From positions 62,001 to 126,000 of the forward strand of contig CAZEQJ010000006.1 of NCBI GenBank assembly GCA_964514385.1: a DNA stretch of 64,000 nt, written 5' to 3'. The DNA is from CAZEQJ01 sp964514385 (lineage in GTDB: Bacteria > Bacteroidota > Bacteroidia > Cytophagales > Cyclobacteriaceae). The notes below the pieces were generated by a model that did no database searches, was not told the origin of the DNA, and saw nothing but the letters and a program-made list of their open reading frames with translations. The position numbers and the translations under genes are program-made. Positions 27,969 through 37,190 of this stretch are shown one piece after another; position 1 is the stretch's first letter; each line of letters starts with the position of its first letter.

Positions 27969-29597
27969 TCATTCAATATTTAAAACCTCGCCATTTTCTG
28001 GTAAGTATTGTATTGTAGGGTCTACTTTGAACCAGTCGATGTCTACATAACCTCCAGGTTTTTCCGTTGCATAATTAAATAGCATGTATTTATTACCGGT
28101 GAATACTGTCAGCCGGAACCTCATTTCAAGTGTATTACCAAATGAATAGAAATTTTGGTTATCAGTACTATAAGCAAATTTAGCTTGGCCAGATCCATAA
28201 TCCGGTTGTGCCATCAGGTATATAATATCAGATTCGTAATGGGCAGAGTCTATAATCACGCCATGGTTTACCATTTGAAGTTGATAGCCATCATGATTTT
28301 TTTTGATGCCGATATAGGCATATGGATCCTGAAATATAGCCAGTCCAGCAATATCCCCATCCTGCATATTTTCTAATTGAATTTTGGTAATCGCAGTAGA
28401 TGGAACAGTATCAGCATAATAACTTAACATGCGTTGGGTAAGGCTATTTCTTGCCATTGGTAAAGTATCAGTCACCGAGGCAGTATACAATCGCAAATGC
28501 CCCTTCCGTTCTGTAAGCGACCACTTGCTGTTGTCCGGATTATGATTCCATCCCCATTGCATTCCTAAAGTCTCTTCGCCAAATTCGGAGGATGTTGGCA
28601 GCTGTTTTATCGGATAGGTTTGGCCTACATCCGGCTTTTGATAGGTTATAACAGACTCACCATTAACACCCACCATTGGCCAGTCATCAACCCATGTGAC
28701 AGGTTGTAATGACGGAAACCTGCCAAATGGCCCCTTATCAACAAATAGCATGGTCCACCATTCACCGGTTTGAGTTTCTATGAGGGCTCCCTGATGAATA
28801 CCAAAATTGGGATGACCTCTCCTCCAGTCCTGAATGACAATTTTTTGCTCGTATGGCCCCCAAATATTTTTTGAACGCAGAGCAACCTGAATTCCATCAC
28901 GGCCTCCATATGTGGAATACAAGTAATAATACCCATTAATTTTGTAAACATGTGAGCCTTCAAGTCCGCGCCGAATGTCGCCGACAAATACCACAGAATC
29001 TTTCGACAGTGGTTCCATTGCCTCGTTTACTTTGGTCATGTAAATGGTACTATAACCATGAGTTACATATATGCTGCCATCATCATCAAAGAATAAGCCT
29101 GGATCGTAATAACCTTTATCCAGTTTGCGGATATCCCATGGCCCTTCAGCCTGGTCTGCTGTTAGATAAAACCCACCTTCATCCAATGTTATAAAAAGTA
29201 AATGAAACTTGCCGCCATGGTATTTAAGGCTTGTTGCCCACTGTCCGTGGCTATACCTGTCACAGGAATCAAGATTGTAACAGTCGCTGTATGGGAATTC
29301 AATAACTGCATTACTTGCATATTCCCAGTTAACCAAATCTTTTGATTTAATTATCGTTACTCCCGGGAATACAAACATGGTAGTTGAAACCATGTAATAA
29401 GTATCCTCAACCCGAATGACATCAGGATCAGGGAAATCTCCTGCAATAACGGGATTGGTAAAGGTGCCATCACCATTATCACTCTGATATTTTATAGGAT
29501 CTGTAGACAGTGAAGGGCTGGTGCAACTTACCAAAAAAAGTGCGTACGCAAGTAATCCGCTAACCCCTGTGTTTTTTAGTATTTTTATTTTTTTCAT
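27969..29597 (-). CDS. GH43 beta-xylosidase/alpha-L-arabinofuranosidase lipoprotein with C-terminal beta-sandwich
   Basis: A 542-residue lipoprotein (LVSC, lipidated C25). The five-bladed propeller spans about 40-330 with base D57 (FPDPDV), pKa modulator D165 (YYDPGLF) and acid E213 (GLEGSHVYK), all present. The C-terminal domain (about 345-530) is the beta-sandwich typical of large GH43 xylosidases. It should remove xylose or arabinofuranose from arabinoxylan oligosaccharides; the subfamily was not determined. The gene follows a hairpin terminator/attenuator after the glycan-binding lipoprotein gene. It is the best reference in this window for the damaged GH43 domain inside the GH5 protein at 58093-60840. 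Confidence 0.9.
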   Translation of the reverse strand: MKKIKILKNTGVSGLLAYALFLVSCTSPSLSTDPIKYQSDNGDGTFTNPVIAGDFPDPDVIRVEDTYYMVSTTMFVFPGVTIIKSKDLVNWEYASNAVIEFPYSDCYNLDSCDRYSHGQWATSLKYHGGKFHLLFITLDEGGFYLTADQAEGPWDIRKLDKGYYDPGLFFDDDGSIYVTHGYSTIYMTKVNEAMEPLSKDSVVFVGDIRRGLEGSHVYKINGYYYLYSTYGGRDGIQVALRSKNIWGPYEQKIVIQDWRRGHPNFGIHQGALIETQTGEWWTMLFVDKGPFGRFPSLQPVTWVDDWPMVGVNGESVITYQKPDVGQTYPIKQLPTSSEFGEETLGMQWGWNHNPDNSKWSLTERKGHLRLYTASVTDTLPMARNSLTQRMLSYYADTVPSTAITKIQLENMQDGDIAGLAIFQDPYAYIGIKKNHDGYQLQMVNHGVIIDSAHYESDIIYLMAQPDYGSGQAKFAYSTDNQNFYSFGNTLEMRFRLTVFTGNKYMLFNYATEKPGGYVDIDWFKVDPTIQYLPENGEVLNIE

Positions 29598-29604
29598 GGA
29601 CTTA

Positions 29605-29641
29605 TTAAATAAAATAACCCCAGCATATAAAATACTGGGGT
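29605..29641 (-). terminator. Hairpin terminator/attenuator between the SusCD-binding protein genes and the GH genes
   Basis: On the - strand ACCCCAG (complement of 29635-29641), an 11-nt loop and CTGGGGT (complement of 29617-29623) are followed by TTATTTTATTT. A hairpin at this place would lower expression of the downstream hydrolases relative to SusC/SusD while leaving them in one operon. Confidence 0.65.
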
Positions 29642-29679
29642 ATTTCCCATGCTAGAACCAAATTATGAGAAAATATGAA

Positions 29680-30702
29680 TCAATAAACAATAGGGTCAAA
29701 CAATTCAAAAGCTACACCACGGTCACGCATTACTAAAATATCGTCAAAGGTATGTGTAGCTGTACCCAAATCAACCGTAAACTGTAAGTTCAATTGATCG
29801 CGTTCTTTATTACCCCAGGAATCTCCGTTTTCCACAAATGTTCCTGTACCTGATGCTGTATAAGCAACTCCAGCAGGCTCGGATATTGTACAATTACCTG
29901 CGTTGTCGAAAGTAATTAATACAGTTATCGGGATGTTATTCCCCTCTACATCCTGACCATTAAATGAATACGAAATTTGGTTATTTGCCGTAGTTACCGC
30001 AGATACAACCTGATCATACTCTACGAATTCTTCTTCGTATTCATTCGTAACATCTCTCGCATTATCATCATCGTCAACGACTTCTACACCCCTGCGAAGA
30101 TAATTTCCATGCCATTGGTTGATGTATTTCACTGCATAAAGCACATAATCCTTAGGTTGTACTTCCCAATCTCCTGCTAATCTCCTGTCAGGATCAGCTA
30201 CTAAAGGTTGACCGCTTAGAACCGAATCAGCACCAGCTACATTTTGAATGACCACAGGCAGAATATATCGATCCTGAACTGAAAGTGGGTCATTAAAAAA
30301 CGCATCTGTAAGCTGTATTTCCATTCCGCCAATAAAACTACCAGATGGAATAGTGATAGCTGGTTCCCCTGATATAGTATAATAAGAGGCAGGAAGCGCA
30401 ACTAATGTATCCCCATCTTGATTCAATAAATTTTGAGCCAGTGAATTATCAACAGCAACATTTAATTGCACATCATTTTCGTTTTCATATACCCCGCCGA
30501 GGGTAGCATATACCATAAACTTACCCTCGTTGTCCAATGAATTATCGAAAATGTCTTTCCCAAGCACCAATGTTCTTACCGGAGACTGATAGGCAAAATA
30601 CACCCCTGAAAATTCAAAATCAGGAAAATCCCAGTCGTCGTATTGGTTACACGAAACCATTAAGCTACCTAAGATGATGATCGTTATAATTAAATTTTTC
30701 AT
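29680..30702 (-). CDS. Surface glycan-binding lipoprotein (DUF1735-type, XusE-like)
   Basis: A 340-residue lipoprotein (leader ending MVSC, lipidated C18). The first 150 residues fit the DUF1735 fold common in Bacteroidota surface glycan-binding proteins (N-terminal VYFAYQSPVRTL, DxxLIPV-like ending RYILPVVIQ); the rest is a second beta-rich domain ending in a lipocalin-like stretch. No catalytic signature is present. It follows the second SusD by 27 bp, the position of the non-catalytic binding protein (XusE) in characterised xylan loci, so it probably holds xylan at the cell surface for the SusCD transporters. Binding specificity is inferred from context only. Confidence 0.75.
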   Translation of the reverse strand: MKNLIITIIILGSLMVSCNQYDDWDFPDFEFSGVYFAYQSPVRTLVLGKDIFDNSLDNEGKFMVYATLGGVYENENDVQLNVAVDNSLAQNLLNQDGDTLVALPASYYTISGEPAITIPSGSFIGGMEIQLTDAFFNDPLSVQDRYILPVVIQNVAGADSVLSGQPLVADPDRRLAGDWEVQPKDYVLYAVKYINQWHGNYLRRGVEVVDDDDNARDVTNEYEEEFVEYDQVVSAVTTANNQISYSFNGQDVEGNNIPITVLITFDNAGNCTISEPAGVAYTASGTGTFVENGDSWGNKERDQLNLQFTVDLGTATHTFDDILVMRDRGVAFELFDPIVY

Positions 30703-30729
30703 GTTTTTATTTCTAAAAGTGATTACTCG

Positions 30730-32490
30730 TTACCAGCCATTATTCTGAACCAAGCCTGCCCTTGCTATTTCATCAAAAGGGATCGGCCCATATTGCATAT
30801 AATCCTGATAATCTCTTACTTCTATTTCCTGAACTGAGAAAACACCATTATTAATTGTAACACCTAAAGCCGGCTCGTTAAGGTCAAGTCCCCAGCGTCT
30901 GAGATCCCAGAAACGAAATCCCTCGAAACATAACTCAAGTCTTCTCTCATTACGTATTAACTCACGCATTGCCGCCTGATCATTCTGTATAGACTGAAGG
31001 TAAAGGTCTGGTTGAGCAATGCCGGCACGTTGACGTATTGCAGCCATTACATCATAGGCTGAAAAACCCCATGTGCTTGTACCAGTAGGACCAAAAGCTT
31101 CATTTGCAGCCTCTGCGTAGTTAAGGAATATTTCGGTATATCTGATATGAACTGGATAATGCCGTTGAACAGAATTAACGAGTGGGTTCAGATTTACATC
31201 TTCGCGAAGAAGCTTTTTCATGTAATAACCAGTTCGGGTAGATATGGGTAGTACATCTACCGCGTCGTTGCCACTGCCGGTTTCAGTAAAAATTGTTGTA
31301 CCTGACAGTGTGCCGGAATTTGTGACAATGTACTGGTTTAACCTTGGATCACGGCCTGCATAAGGATTTGCCGGATCATACCCGCTGCTTCCATTCGTAA
31401 TTGGGTAACCATTCACCATTGGGAAGGCATCTACGAGGTTTTGAGTAGGGTTAATCCTGCCATTACCGAATAAACTGGGAGGGAAGTTATTTCGCTCTAT
31501 ACCATTAGAAACTGTTGGGTTGCCTCTCCACAGCATTTCAGGCTGATCGATAGTTCGGCTGATAGCGTCAGCATTAGCTGCTCTGTACCATAAATGACCC
31601 TGTGGGTCAAGTCCGCCCGGCCCTCCTATACGAAACAAAAGGTTTGCATTCAAATCGGCTGCATCTTCCCAGGTTGTAGTAGTACCTGATGAAAATGCAG
31701 GGCTCGCAGCTAACATGGCTGCCTTTGCACGAATTCCTTTTGCAATTCTTCCTGATACTCTGCCTTTTGCATCTAGTCCGAAAACCTGATTGTAATTTTC
31801 AATGCTAACACCTTCATATTGATTTGGTATATTATTTTCATTTGAAATATCAATGTAATCTAATGGCAGGTAAGCTTCTGCCTTATCCAGATCAAGATAT
31901 ATTTGCTGCATCACTTCCTCAAATGTGTTTCGGGGGAGGTCAAAATCCGTATTGACATCTAAGACATCGTTTATTATGGGCACACCAAGTAATTCACCAT
32001 TATCGGCCTCACCACCATGTGCCTGCAATAAATAATAATAATACAATGCCCGTAATGCATATGCCTCTCCTTTGTGTCGGGCATTAAACAACCTTTGCCT
32101 GTCCTCGCTCAGATATGACCATGTGACATCATTGGTTTCCTGAAGGATCAGGTTTAAATAAGCTATAGCAGTATAAGCATTGGTCCATGAGGAAGTAGGA
32201 TTATTAATTGCTGTCCAGGAACCTGTAGCTATTTTCAGAAAACCATTAAATAAGTCATTAGTGACCGCATCATCTGTAGCAACATCGTTAAATGAGTACC
32301 CACTTGTAGGTAATCTGGTGTAGGCATTTAAAAGGATGCCTTCAGCAAAACGTGCGTCTTCGTAGATATCCTCTAATGACCTTCGGTTTTCGTCAACCGG
32401 CTCCAGGATATCCTCGCAGCTGAACAACAGCATTATAAGTATGAATACACTAAAATATTGGAATTTCATCTGTGTGGTATTTTGATCCAT
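30730..32490 (-). CDS. SusD/RagB-family glycan-binding lipoprotein (second pair)
   Basis: A 586-residue SusD-like lipoprotein with TPR helices and the usual ending (IRNERRLELCFEGFRFWDLRRWG, then YGPIPFDEIARAGLVQNNGW). The lipobox LLFSC lies about 25 residues from this ATG; an in-frame ATG at 32469 gives a more standard signal peptide and may be the real start. SusD proteins form the lid on their partner SusC and bind oligosaccharide. Partner: the 931-residue SusC gene immediately upstream in the operon (5-nt gap). With the first SusCD pair and the binding lipoprotein this forms the tandem arrangement typical of xylan loci. Confidence 0.92.
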   Translation of the reverse strand: MDQNTTQMKFQYFSVFILIMLLFSCEDILEPVDENRRSLEDIYEDARFAEGILLNAYTRLPTSGYSFNDVATDDAVTNDLFNGFLKIATGSWTAINNPTSSWTNAYTAIAYLNLILQETNDVTWSYLSEDRQRLFNARHKGEAYALRALYYYYLLQAHGGEADNGELLGVPIINDVLDVNTDFDLPRNTFEEVMQQIYLDLDKAEAYLPLDYIDISNENNIPNQYEGVSIENYNQVFGLDAKGRVSGRIAKGIRAKAAMLAASPAFSSGTTTTWEDAADLNANLLFRIGGPGGLDPQGHLWYRAANADAISRTIDQPEMLWRGNPTVSNGIERNNFPPSLFGNGRINPTQNLVDAFPMVNGYPITNGSSGYDPANPYAGRDPRLNQYIVTNSGTLSGTTIFTETGSGNDAVDVLPISTRTGYYMKKLLREDVNLNPLVNSVQRHYPVHIRYTEIFLNYAEAANEAFGPTGTSTWGFSAYDVMAAIRQRAGIAQPDLYLQSIQNDQAAMRELIRNERRLELCFEGFRFWDLRRWGLDLNEPALGVTINNGVFSVQEIEVRDYQDYMQYGPIPFDEIARAGLVQNNGW

Positions 32491-32495
32491 GAATA

Positions 32496-35291
32496 TTAAA
32501 AATTAGCAACTATACCCAATGTGTAAAACCTCATTTGAGGTGCTGACCCTACATTCAATGTCATTATATCTCTGTTTTTAGAGAACATGAAAAGGTTTGC
32601 TCCATTGACAAATAAATCAATGTTATTGATACCGATATTCTGGGTCAATCTACCAGGCAGATTATAGTTAAGCTGTATTTTACTAAGCGTTACCCTGTTG
32701 GTGCTATATAACCAGTAATCAGAGGTTCTGAAGTTATTATTGTTCTGTATACTGCTTAATCTTGGGAAAGAAGCGGTTTCTGCTGTTTCCGGGGTCCATC
32801 TATCCCTGACTACCTCAGAATACTTATCGTTTCCATCAACCCAAAAATAATTGTTATTACGTATAGCATCACCACCAAAGTTACCTGTAGCCTGTACAAA
32901 TAGTGAGAAACCTTTGTATATGGTGGTTATATTTAATCCAAAGTTTGCAGGTGATGTAAACCTCCCGATCATTACTTCATCACGCTCATCAATTTGTCCA
33001 TCATTGTTTTGATCGACATATTTGATATCCCCTGGCTGAACCTGTTCGAAGGTATGTTCAGCGCTTGAAGTTACGTCACCATCACTTGTGAAAAAGCCTT
33101 CACTTTGCAAGCCAAAGATAGCATCAATCGGACGCCCTTGCCTGTTCTGATACTCGTCTATAAACAGTTCGTCTCTTTGCGTGGCCTGCGAAGTAACATA
33201 GGTGAAGTTAGCTCCAATGTTTACACTTAGCTCTCCAAAATTTCGGATTGTATTCGCAGACAGATCGAAGCCCTGCCACTGATTAGCATTATAATTAGTG
33301 TATGGAACAAAAGGTCTGAAATAGGATGGATAAATAGAAAACCTTTGAACAGGTATGTCTGTAATCTGAGTTATGAAGAAATTACCGTCGAGCCACAGAT
33401 TTTTATTGAATAATGAACTCTCAAAGCCTAAAGATATTTCTCTCCGTTTTGCAAATCCAAGATTTGGATTCGCACCCTGCAATGATTCATAGGTTTGATT
33501 ATTAAACTCACCTGCATTCCATCCAAAGAAAGCTCCTCTGAAATATACATCATCGTACAGGTAATAATCCTGAATATTAGCGTCAGTATTGATTATACCC
33601 GCGGATGCGTTTAGTTTTAAATAATCGATTTTATCAGCACCAGCCAAGAAAGATTCCTCACTTATTACCCAACCTAAACCTACAGTTGGTGAAAAAGCAG
33701 ACCTGTTACCTTCAGGAAGTCTAGTAGAATTTACTAAGGCACTGCTGAAGTTTGCAACATATTTGTTTTTGTAATTATAGGCCGCTCTGAAACCAAGATT
33801 TGTATTTAGAAATGGCTGAATAATACCGCTTGTCGTGATACTTGTAACCGTACCTAACAAAGTGGTATGTACATGATGAACACCATTAAAGGTATTGTCA
33901 TAATTAAATTGGAGTGTGGCACCCAGGTTTCTTGTTTGAAATGAATTGCCCAGGAATTGTTCGGCACTGGATCGATCTTCGTTAAATGTAGTCAGATCGA
34001 TAATAGAATCTGCAGTTGGGGACCATACCGGAATATGAATAGCATATTGATTTTGGATGGATTGTGTATAACCATTATTAAAATCAACATTTAGCTGAGA
34101 GTTAAAGGTAAGTCCCTTAACATATTGATCCAGATTGATATTTATTCTGTTGGTAGCCTGAAATGATCGGGAGATGTTCTGGAAATACCCTGTAGCGTAA
34201 AGATCTCCAAAAGGAGTAGTAAGAAAATCCTGAGCACCGCCGATCAAAAATTGACCATTTATTAAATTCTGAGAATTTTCAATAGTAGACTGTGCTCCGT
34301 CGGCAGCAGGGCTTACTAAGCTAGTAGGAATTAATGGAGAAAATCTAAATGGCTGTATTGTAGCAGCATTACCCCAATAGTTTCCAAAACCTAACCGCTC
34401 ATTATTGAGCACAATTGACATATCAATCGAACTTGTAATTAATTCAGAAAGATTAACGTCTACGTTTCCTCTGAAATTTACTCTTGAAAAGTTCTCATTT
34501 TGCCCCTCTCCAATATTTAGTAGTGAAGTGCCACGGGTAAGACCAACATTCGAATAAAACTGCGCTTTTTCATCTCCACCGAAAAACTCACCAAATACTT
34601 CCGTATTATTTGTAAGCGACCTGAGGTATTCATCTGAGAAGAAATCAATACTGGGATATCTGAAGTTGTTACCGGATGCATGGTTATCAATTGTTTGCTG
34701 ATCGTAAACGGGCAATAAGCCATCATTAACTCGTGCTTCATTGAAAAGCTCCATATATTCGGCGGATCCCAGATAGTTAGGATATTGTATAGGCGTCTGT
34801 ATACCGTTGTTTACTCTTACATTGATGGTACGCTCACCTACGACCCCTCTCTTTGTGGTTATCAATATTACACCATTTGATGCCTGACTACCATATAACG
34901 CGATAGCATTAGCACCTTTCATAATAGTGATCTGATCGATTTCGTTCATTGTTACACTATTAATATCCCTTGGCACACCATCGACCATAACCAGCGCATC
35001 TCCGAGTCCCCATATGTTGTTAAACCACTGCAATCCGGGTATACGGCCATTGATACCTCCGATAACGGATGTGTTATAATCCACATTCATATATTGATCC
35101 GGCTCGAGTACGATGACAGTACCTGTGAGATCACTGAAATTTGTCGCCGAATAGGGCAGATTCACTTTCAATGCTGAATCTGGAGCCATCATTCCGCCAA
35201 CCATCAATGAGTCCCAGTTCTGGGAAAAGGCCTTTGAGAATATCAACAGACTCAAAAAAACACTTATTAAAAATATTCTATAAGACTTCAT
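32496..35291 (-). CDS. SusC/RagA TonB-dependent transporter lacking the N-terminal carboxypeptidase-like domain
   Basis: A 931-residue outer-membrane barrel. After the signal peptide (about 1-23, ending KAFSQ) the plug begins almost at once (GTVIVLEPDQ, ALVMVDGVPRD, GSQASNGVILITTKRG near 130), then the 22-strand barrel to the C-terminal aromatic F (LGIVANF). The roughly 90-residue CarboxypepD_reg-like domain carried by most SusC proteins, including the other one in this operon, is missing, and no obvious TonB box with it. It pairs with the SusD gene 5 nt downstream. It imports oligosaccharides, probably xylan fragments; how it is energised without the usual N-terminal extension is unclear. 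Confidence 0.9.
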   Translation of the reverse strand: MKSYRIFLISVFLSLLIFSKAFSQNWDSLMVGGMMAPDSALKVNLPYSATNFSDLTGTVIVLEPDQYMNVDYNTSVIGGINGRIPGLQWFNNIWGLGDALVMVDGVPRDINSVTMNEIDQITIMKGANAIALYGSQASNGVILITTKRGVVGERTINVRVNNGIQTPIQYPNYLGSAEYMELFNEARVNDGLLPVYDQQTIDNHASGNNFRYPSIDFFSDEYLRSLTNNTEVFGEFFGGDEKAQFYSNVGLTRGTSLLNIGEGQNENFSRVNFRGNVDVNLSELITSSIDMSIVLNNERLGFGNYWGNAATIQPFRFSPLIPTSLVSPAADGAQSTIENSQNLINGQFLIGGAQDFLTTPFGDLYATGYFQNISRSFQATNRININLDQYVKGLTFNSQLNVDFNNGYTQSIQNQYAIHIPVWSPTADSIIDLTTFNEDRSSAEQFLGNSFQTRNLGATLQFNYDNTFNGVHHVHTTLLGTVTSITTSGIIQPFLNTNLGFRAAYNYKNKYVANFSSALVNSTRLPEGNRSAFSPTVGLGWVISEESFLAGADKIDYLKLNASAGIINTDANIQDYYLYDDVYFRGAFFGWNAGEFNNQTYESLQGANPNLGFAKRREISLGFESSLFNKNLWLDGNFFITQITDIPVQRFSIYPSYFRPFVPYTNYNANQWQGFDLSANTIRNFGELSVNIGANFTYVTSQATQRDELFIDEYQNRQGRPIDAIFGLQSEGFFTSDGDVTSSAEHTFEQVQPGDIKYVDQNNDGQIDERDEVMIGRFTSPANFGLNITTIYKGFSLFVQATGNFGGDAIRNNNYFWVDGNDKYSEVVRDRWTPETAETASFPRLSSIQNNNNFRTSDYWLYSTNRVTLSKIQLNYNLPGRLTQNIGINNIDLFVNGANLFMFSKNRDIMTLNVGSAPQMRFYTLGIVANF

Positions 35292-35314
35292 TCGTTTTAA
35301 TTTTTATTAAAAAA

Positions 35315-37171
35315 TTACCAACCAGGGTTCTGCTGAAAATCAGGATAAAGTGAAACGGCGTCTATCGGCCACGGAAACCACCAGTGTCTATCCTCAAACA
35401 CACGGTTTACCACCACCCTTTCATTGAAGTTAATAGGTAGACCTCCTGGTCCACGATCAAAGTCATGAGCCGTTTTTTCCGTATATTCTGTTTGATCGGC
35501 AATTTTCCATCTTCTCAGATCACAAAACCGCTGTCCTTCGAATGCTAGTTCAACAGCCCTTTCCTGAATTAGAATTTCACGAAATGCTATATTATCGACA
35601 GTAAACCTGCTGTCTACATCAGGTAACTGGGCTCTGTTTCGGACTCTGTTGAACGCCTCTACGCCAGTCACATCTGTAGTACTGGCACTGGCCGTTGGTG
35701 TACCATATCCTTCCGAAATAGCTTCTGCATACATCAGATATACATCTGCGAGTCGTAGATAAGGTATTGTCCACAATGCAAGAGCCATCTCATTGTCAAA
35801 TCGGTTGAAGCCTGTATACCCAAATTTCTTTAATAAATAACCTGTTCTGCTACCCTGCGCTTCACCTCGAAGGTTTCCATACGAAGAAGGGTTGCCGAAC
35901 TGCCCATGTAACTGTGCAAAACGATACTGCTCATCAGCTGGTGATAATGGTCCTAATACAACCTGTGCACCGTCATAGTAGAATGCCTGATAAAAACGAG
36001 GATCTCGGTTTGACCATGGATCAGCAGGATCGTATCCGGCATCTGGCTCATCTAAGGGGAGCCCATTTGCCATACCATAATTTTCAACATAATTCGCAGC
36101 AGGTGAAGACAATGTAGCTTCTCCACCTACCGGAGGAGGCAAGTATCTTTCAACCCCTGCAACTCGTGATTTCCATGGTGTGTACATTGGTGGCTGCAAC
36201 AACGCTTCAGGGTAACCAGGTAGCTGACCTGAGCCTTCAAGTCTTATCCAGTTTTCCACGTACTGGTTCCATGGAAGCAACTCGTAGTGTGATTCACCAC
36301 CCTCAGTTACCGTTTGTTCTATCATAGCACCCAATGCTTCAGCAGCACGGCGGCATAATTCCTGATCAAATGTTGCTGTTCCGCCTGAGAATTCCTGCAT
36401 TAAAGGGCTGGCTGCATAAAGCAGGTTTTTACCCAGATAGGCATATGCCGTACCACTCGTAACTCGTAGCCTGTTATTACCAGCAGTAAGCTGGCCTAGC
36501 GGTGATGTCTCCCAGTTTACAGGCAAAAGCTCAGCAGCACGCTCAAGATCCAGAGCCGCTTTTTCTGCTGCTTCAACATAAGAAAGTCGTGGGAAGTTAA
36601 GTACTTCATTCGCACCCAGAAAACGGTCGATGTAAGGAAGACCACCCCAGTAACTCATGAGCTGAAAATGGAAGAAACCTCTGAAAAACAACAGCTGACC
36701 TTCAATAGCATTGCGTTCTCCCTCGGTAGCTTCGGTTAACAATTCCAGCTTTTCTAATCCCAGGTTGGCTTTTCGAATACCATACCAAGAAAGAGGATAC
36801 ATATTTTTATCAAAGTCATCAGTGGGATTTGTGCTAACACCCTGGCCTCCATTGTTAAACCAGCTCTGCTCCCATCCGGCACCGTTCTCCCATGCCCAGT
36901 AATTACCGGCATCAAATTGAGCGTTTAACCTCCATGGGCCGTTTGTTGATGCGATCATTTCATCGGCAATATTCCATTCTGCCGCCCAGGTTGATCTACT
37001 CATTTCAGGCATGCAAGAGTAGAGTTCTTCGACAAAGCCCTGAAAGCTAAAGAAGTCACTAAATACTTCGTCTTCATCAATGTCCAGTTCCGGAGATATC
37101 TCCAGAAACTCGGTACAAGACGAAAAACTAAATATTAGGAGAAATGCGAATATTTTTATTGAGTTTTTCAT
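35315..37171 (-). CDS. SusD/RagB-family glycan-binding lipoprotein (first pair)
   Basis: A 618-residue SusD-like lipoprotein with lipobox SFSSC (lipidated C19). It shows the family's N-terminal pattern (FLEISPELDIDEDEVFSDFFSFQGFVEELYSCM), internal IRKANLGLEKL helices, the conserved IQERAVELAFEGQRFCDLRRWK segment and a C-terminal FPWPIDAVSLYPDFQQNPGW. It forms the lid of the 1060-residue SusC encoded just upstream (19-bp gap). It is similar in role to, but clearly diverged from, the SusD at 30730, as expected for two transporters handling different fragment sizes or decorations. Confidence 0.93.
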   Translation of the reverse strand: MKNSIKIFAFLLIFSFSSCTEFLEISPELDIDEDEVFSDFFSFQGFVEELYSCMPEMSRSTWAAEWNIADEMIASTNGPWRLNAQFDAGNYWAWENGAGWEQSWFNNGGQGVSTNPTDDFDKNMYPLSWYGIRKANLGLEKLELLTEATEGERNAIEGQLLFFRGFFHFQLMSYWGGLPYIDRFLGANEVLNFPRLSYVEAAEKAALDLERAAELLPVNWETSPLGQLTAGNNRLRVTSGTAYAYLGKNLLYAASPLMQEFSGGTATFDQELCRRAAEALGAMIEQTVTEGGESHYELLPWNQYVENWIRLEGSGQLPGYPEALLQPPMYTPWKSRVAGVERYLPPPVGGEATLSSPAANYVENYGMANGLPLDEPDAGYDPADPWSNRDPRFYQAFYYDGAQVVLGPLSPADEQYRFAQLHGQFGNPSSYGNLRGEAQGSRTGYLLKKFGYTGFNRFDNEMALALWTIPYLRLADVYLMYAEAISEGYGTPTASASTTDVTGVEAFNRVRNRAQLPDVDSRFTVDNIAFREILIQERAVELAFEGQRFCDLRRWKIADQTEYTEKTAHDFDRGPGGLPINFNERVVVNRVFEDRHWWFPWPIDAVSLYPDFQQNPGW

Positions 37172-37190
37172 AACTAACTTTTATAATTAA

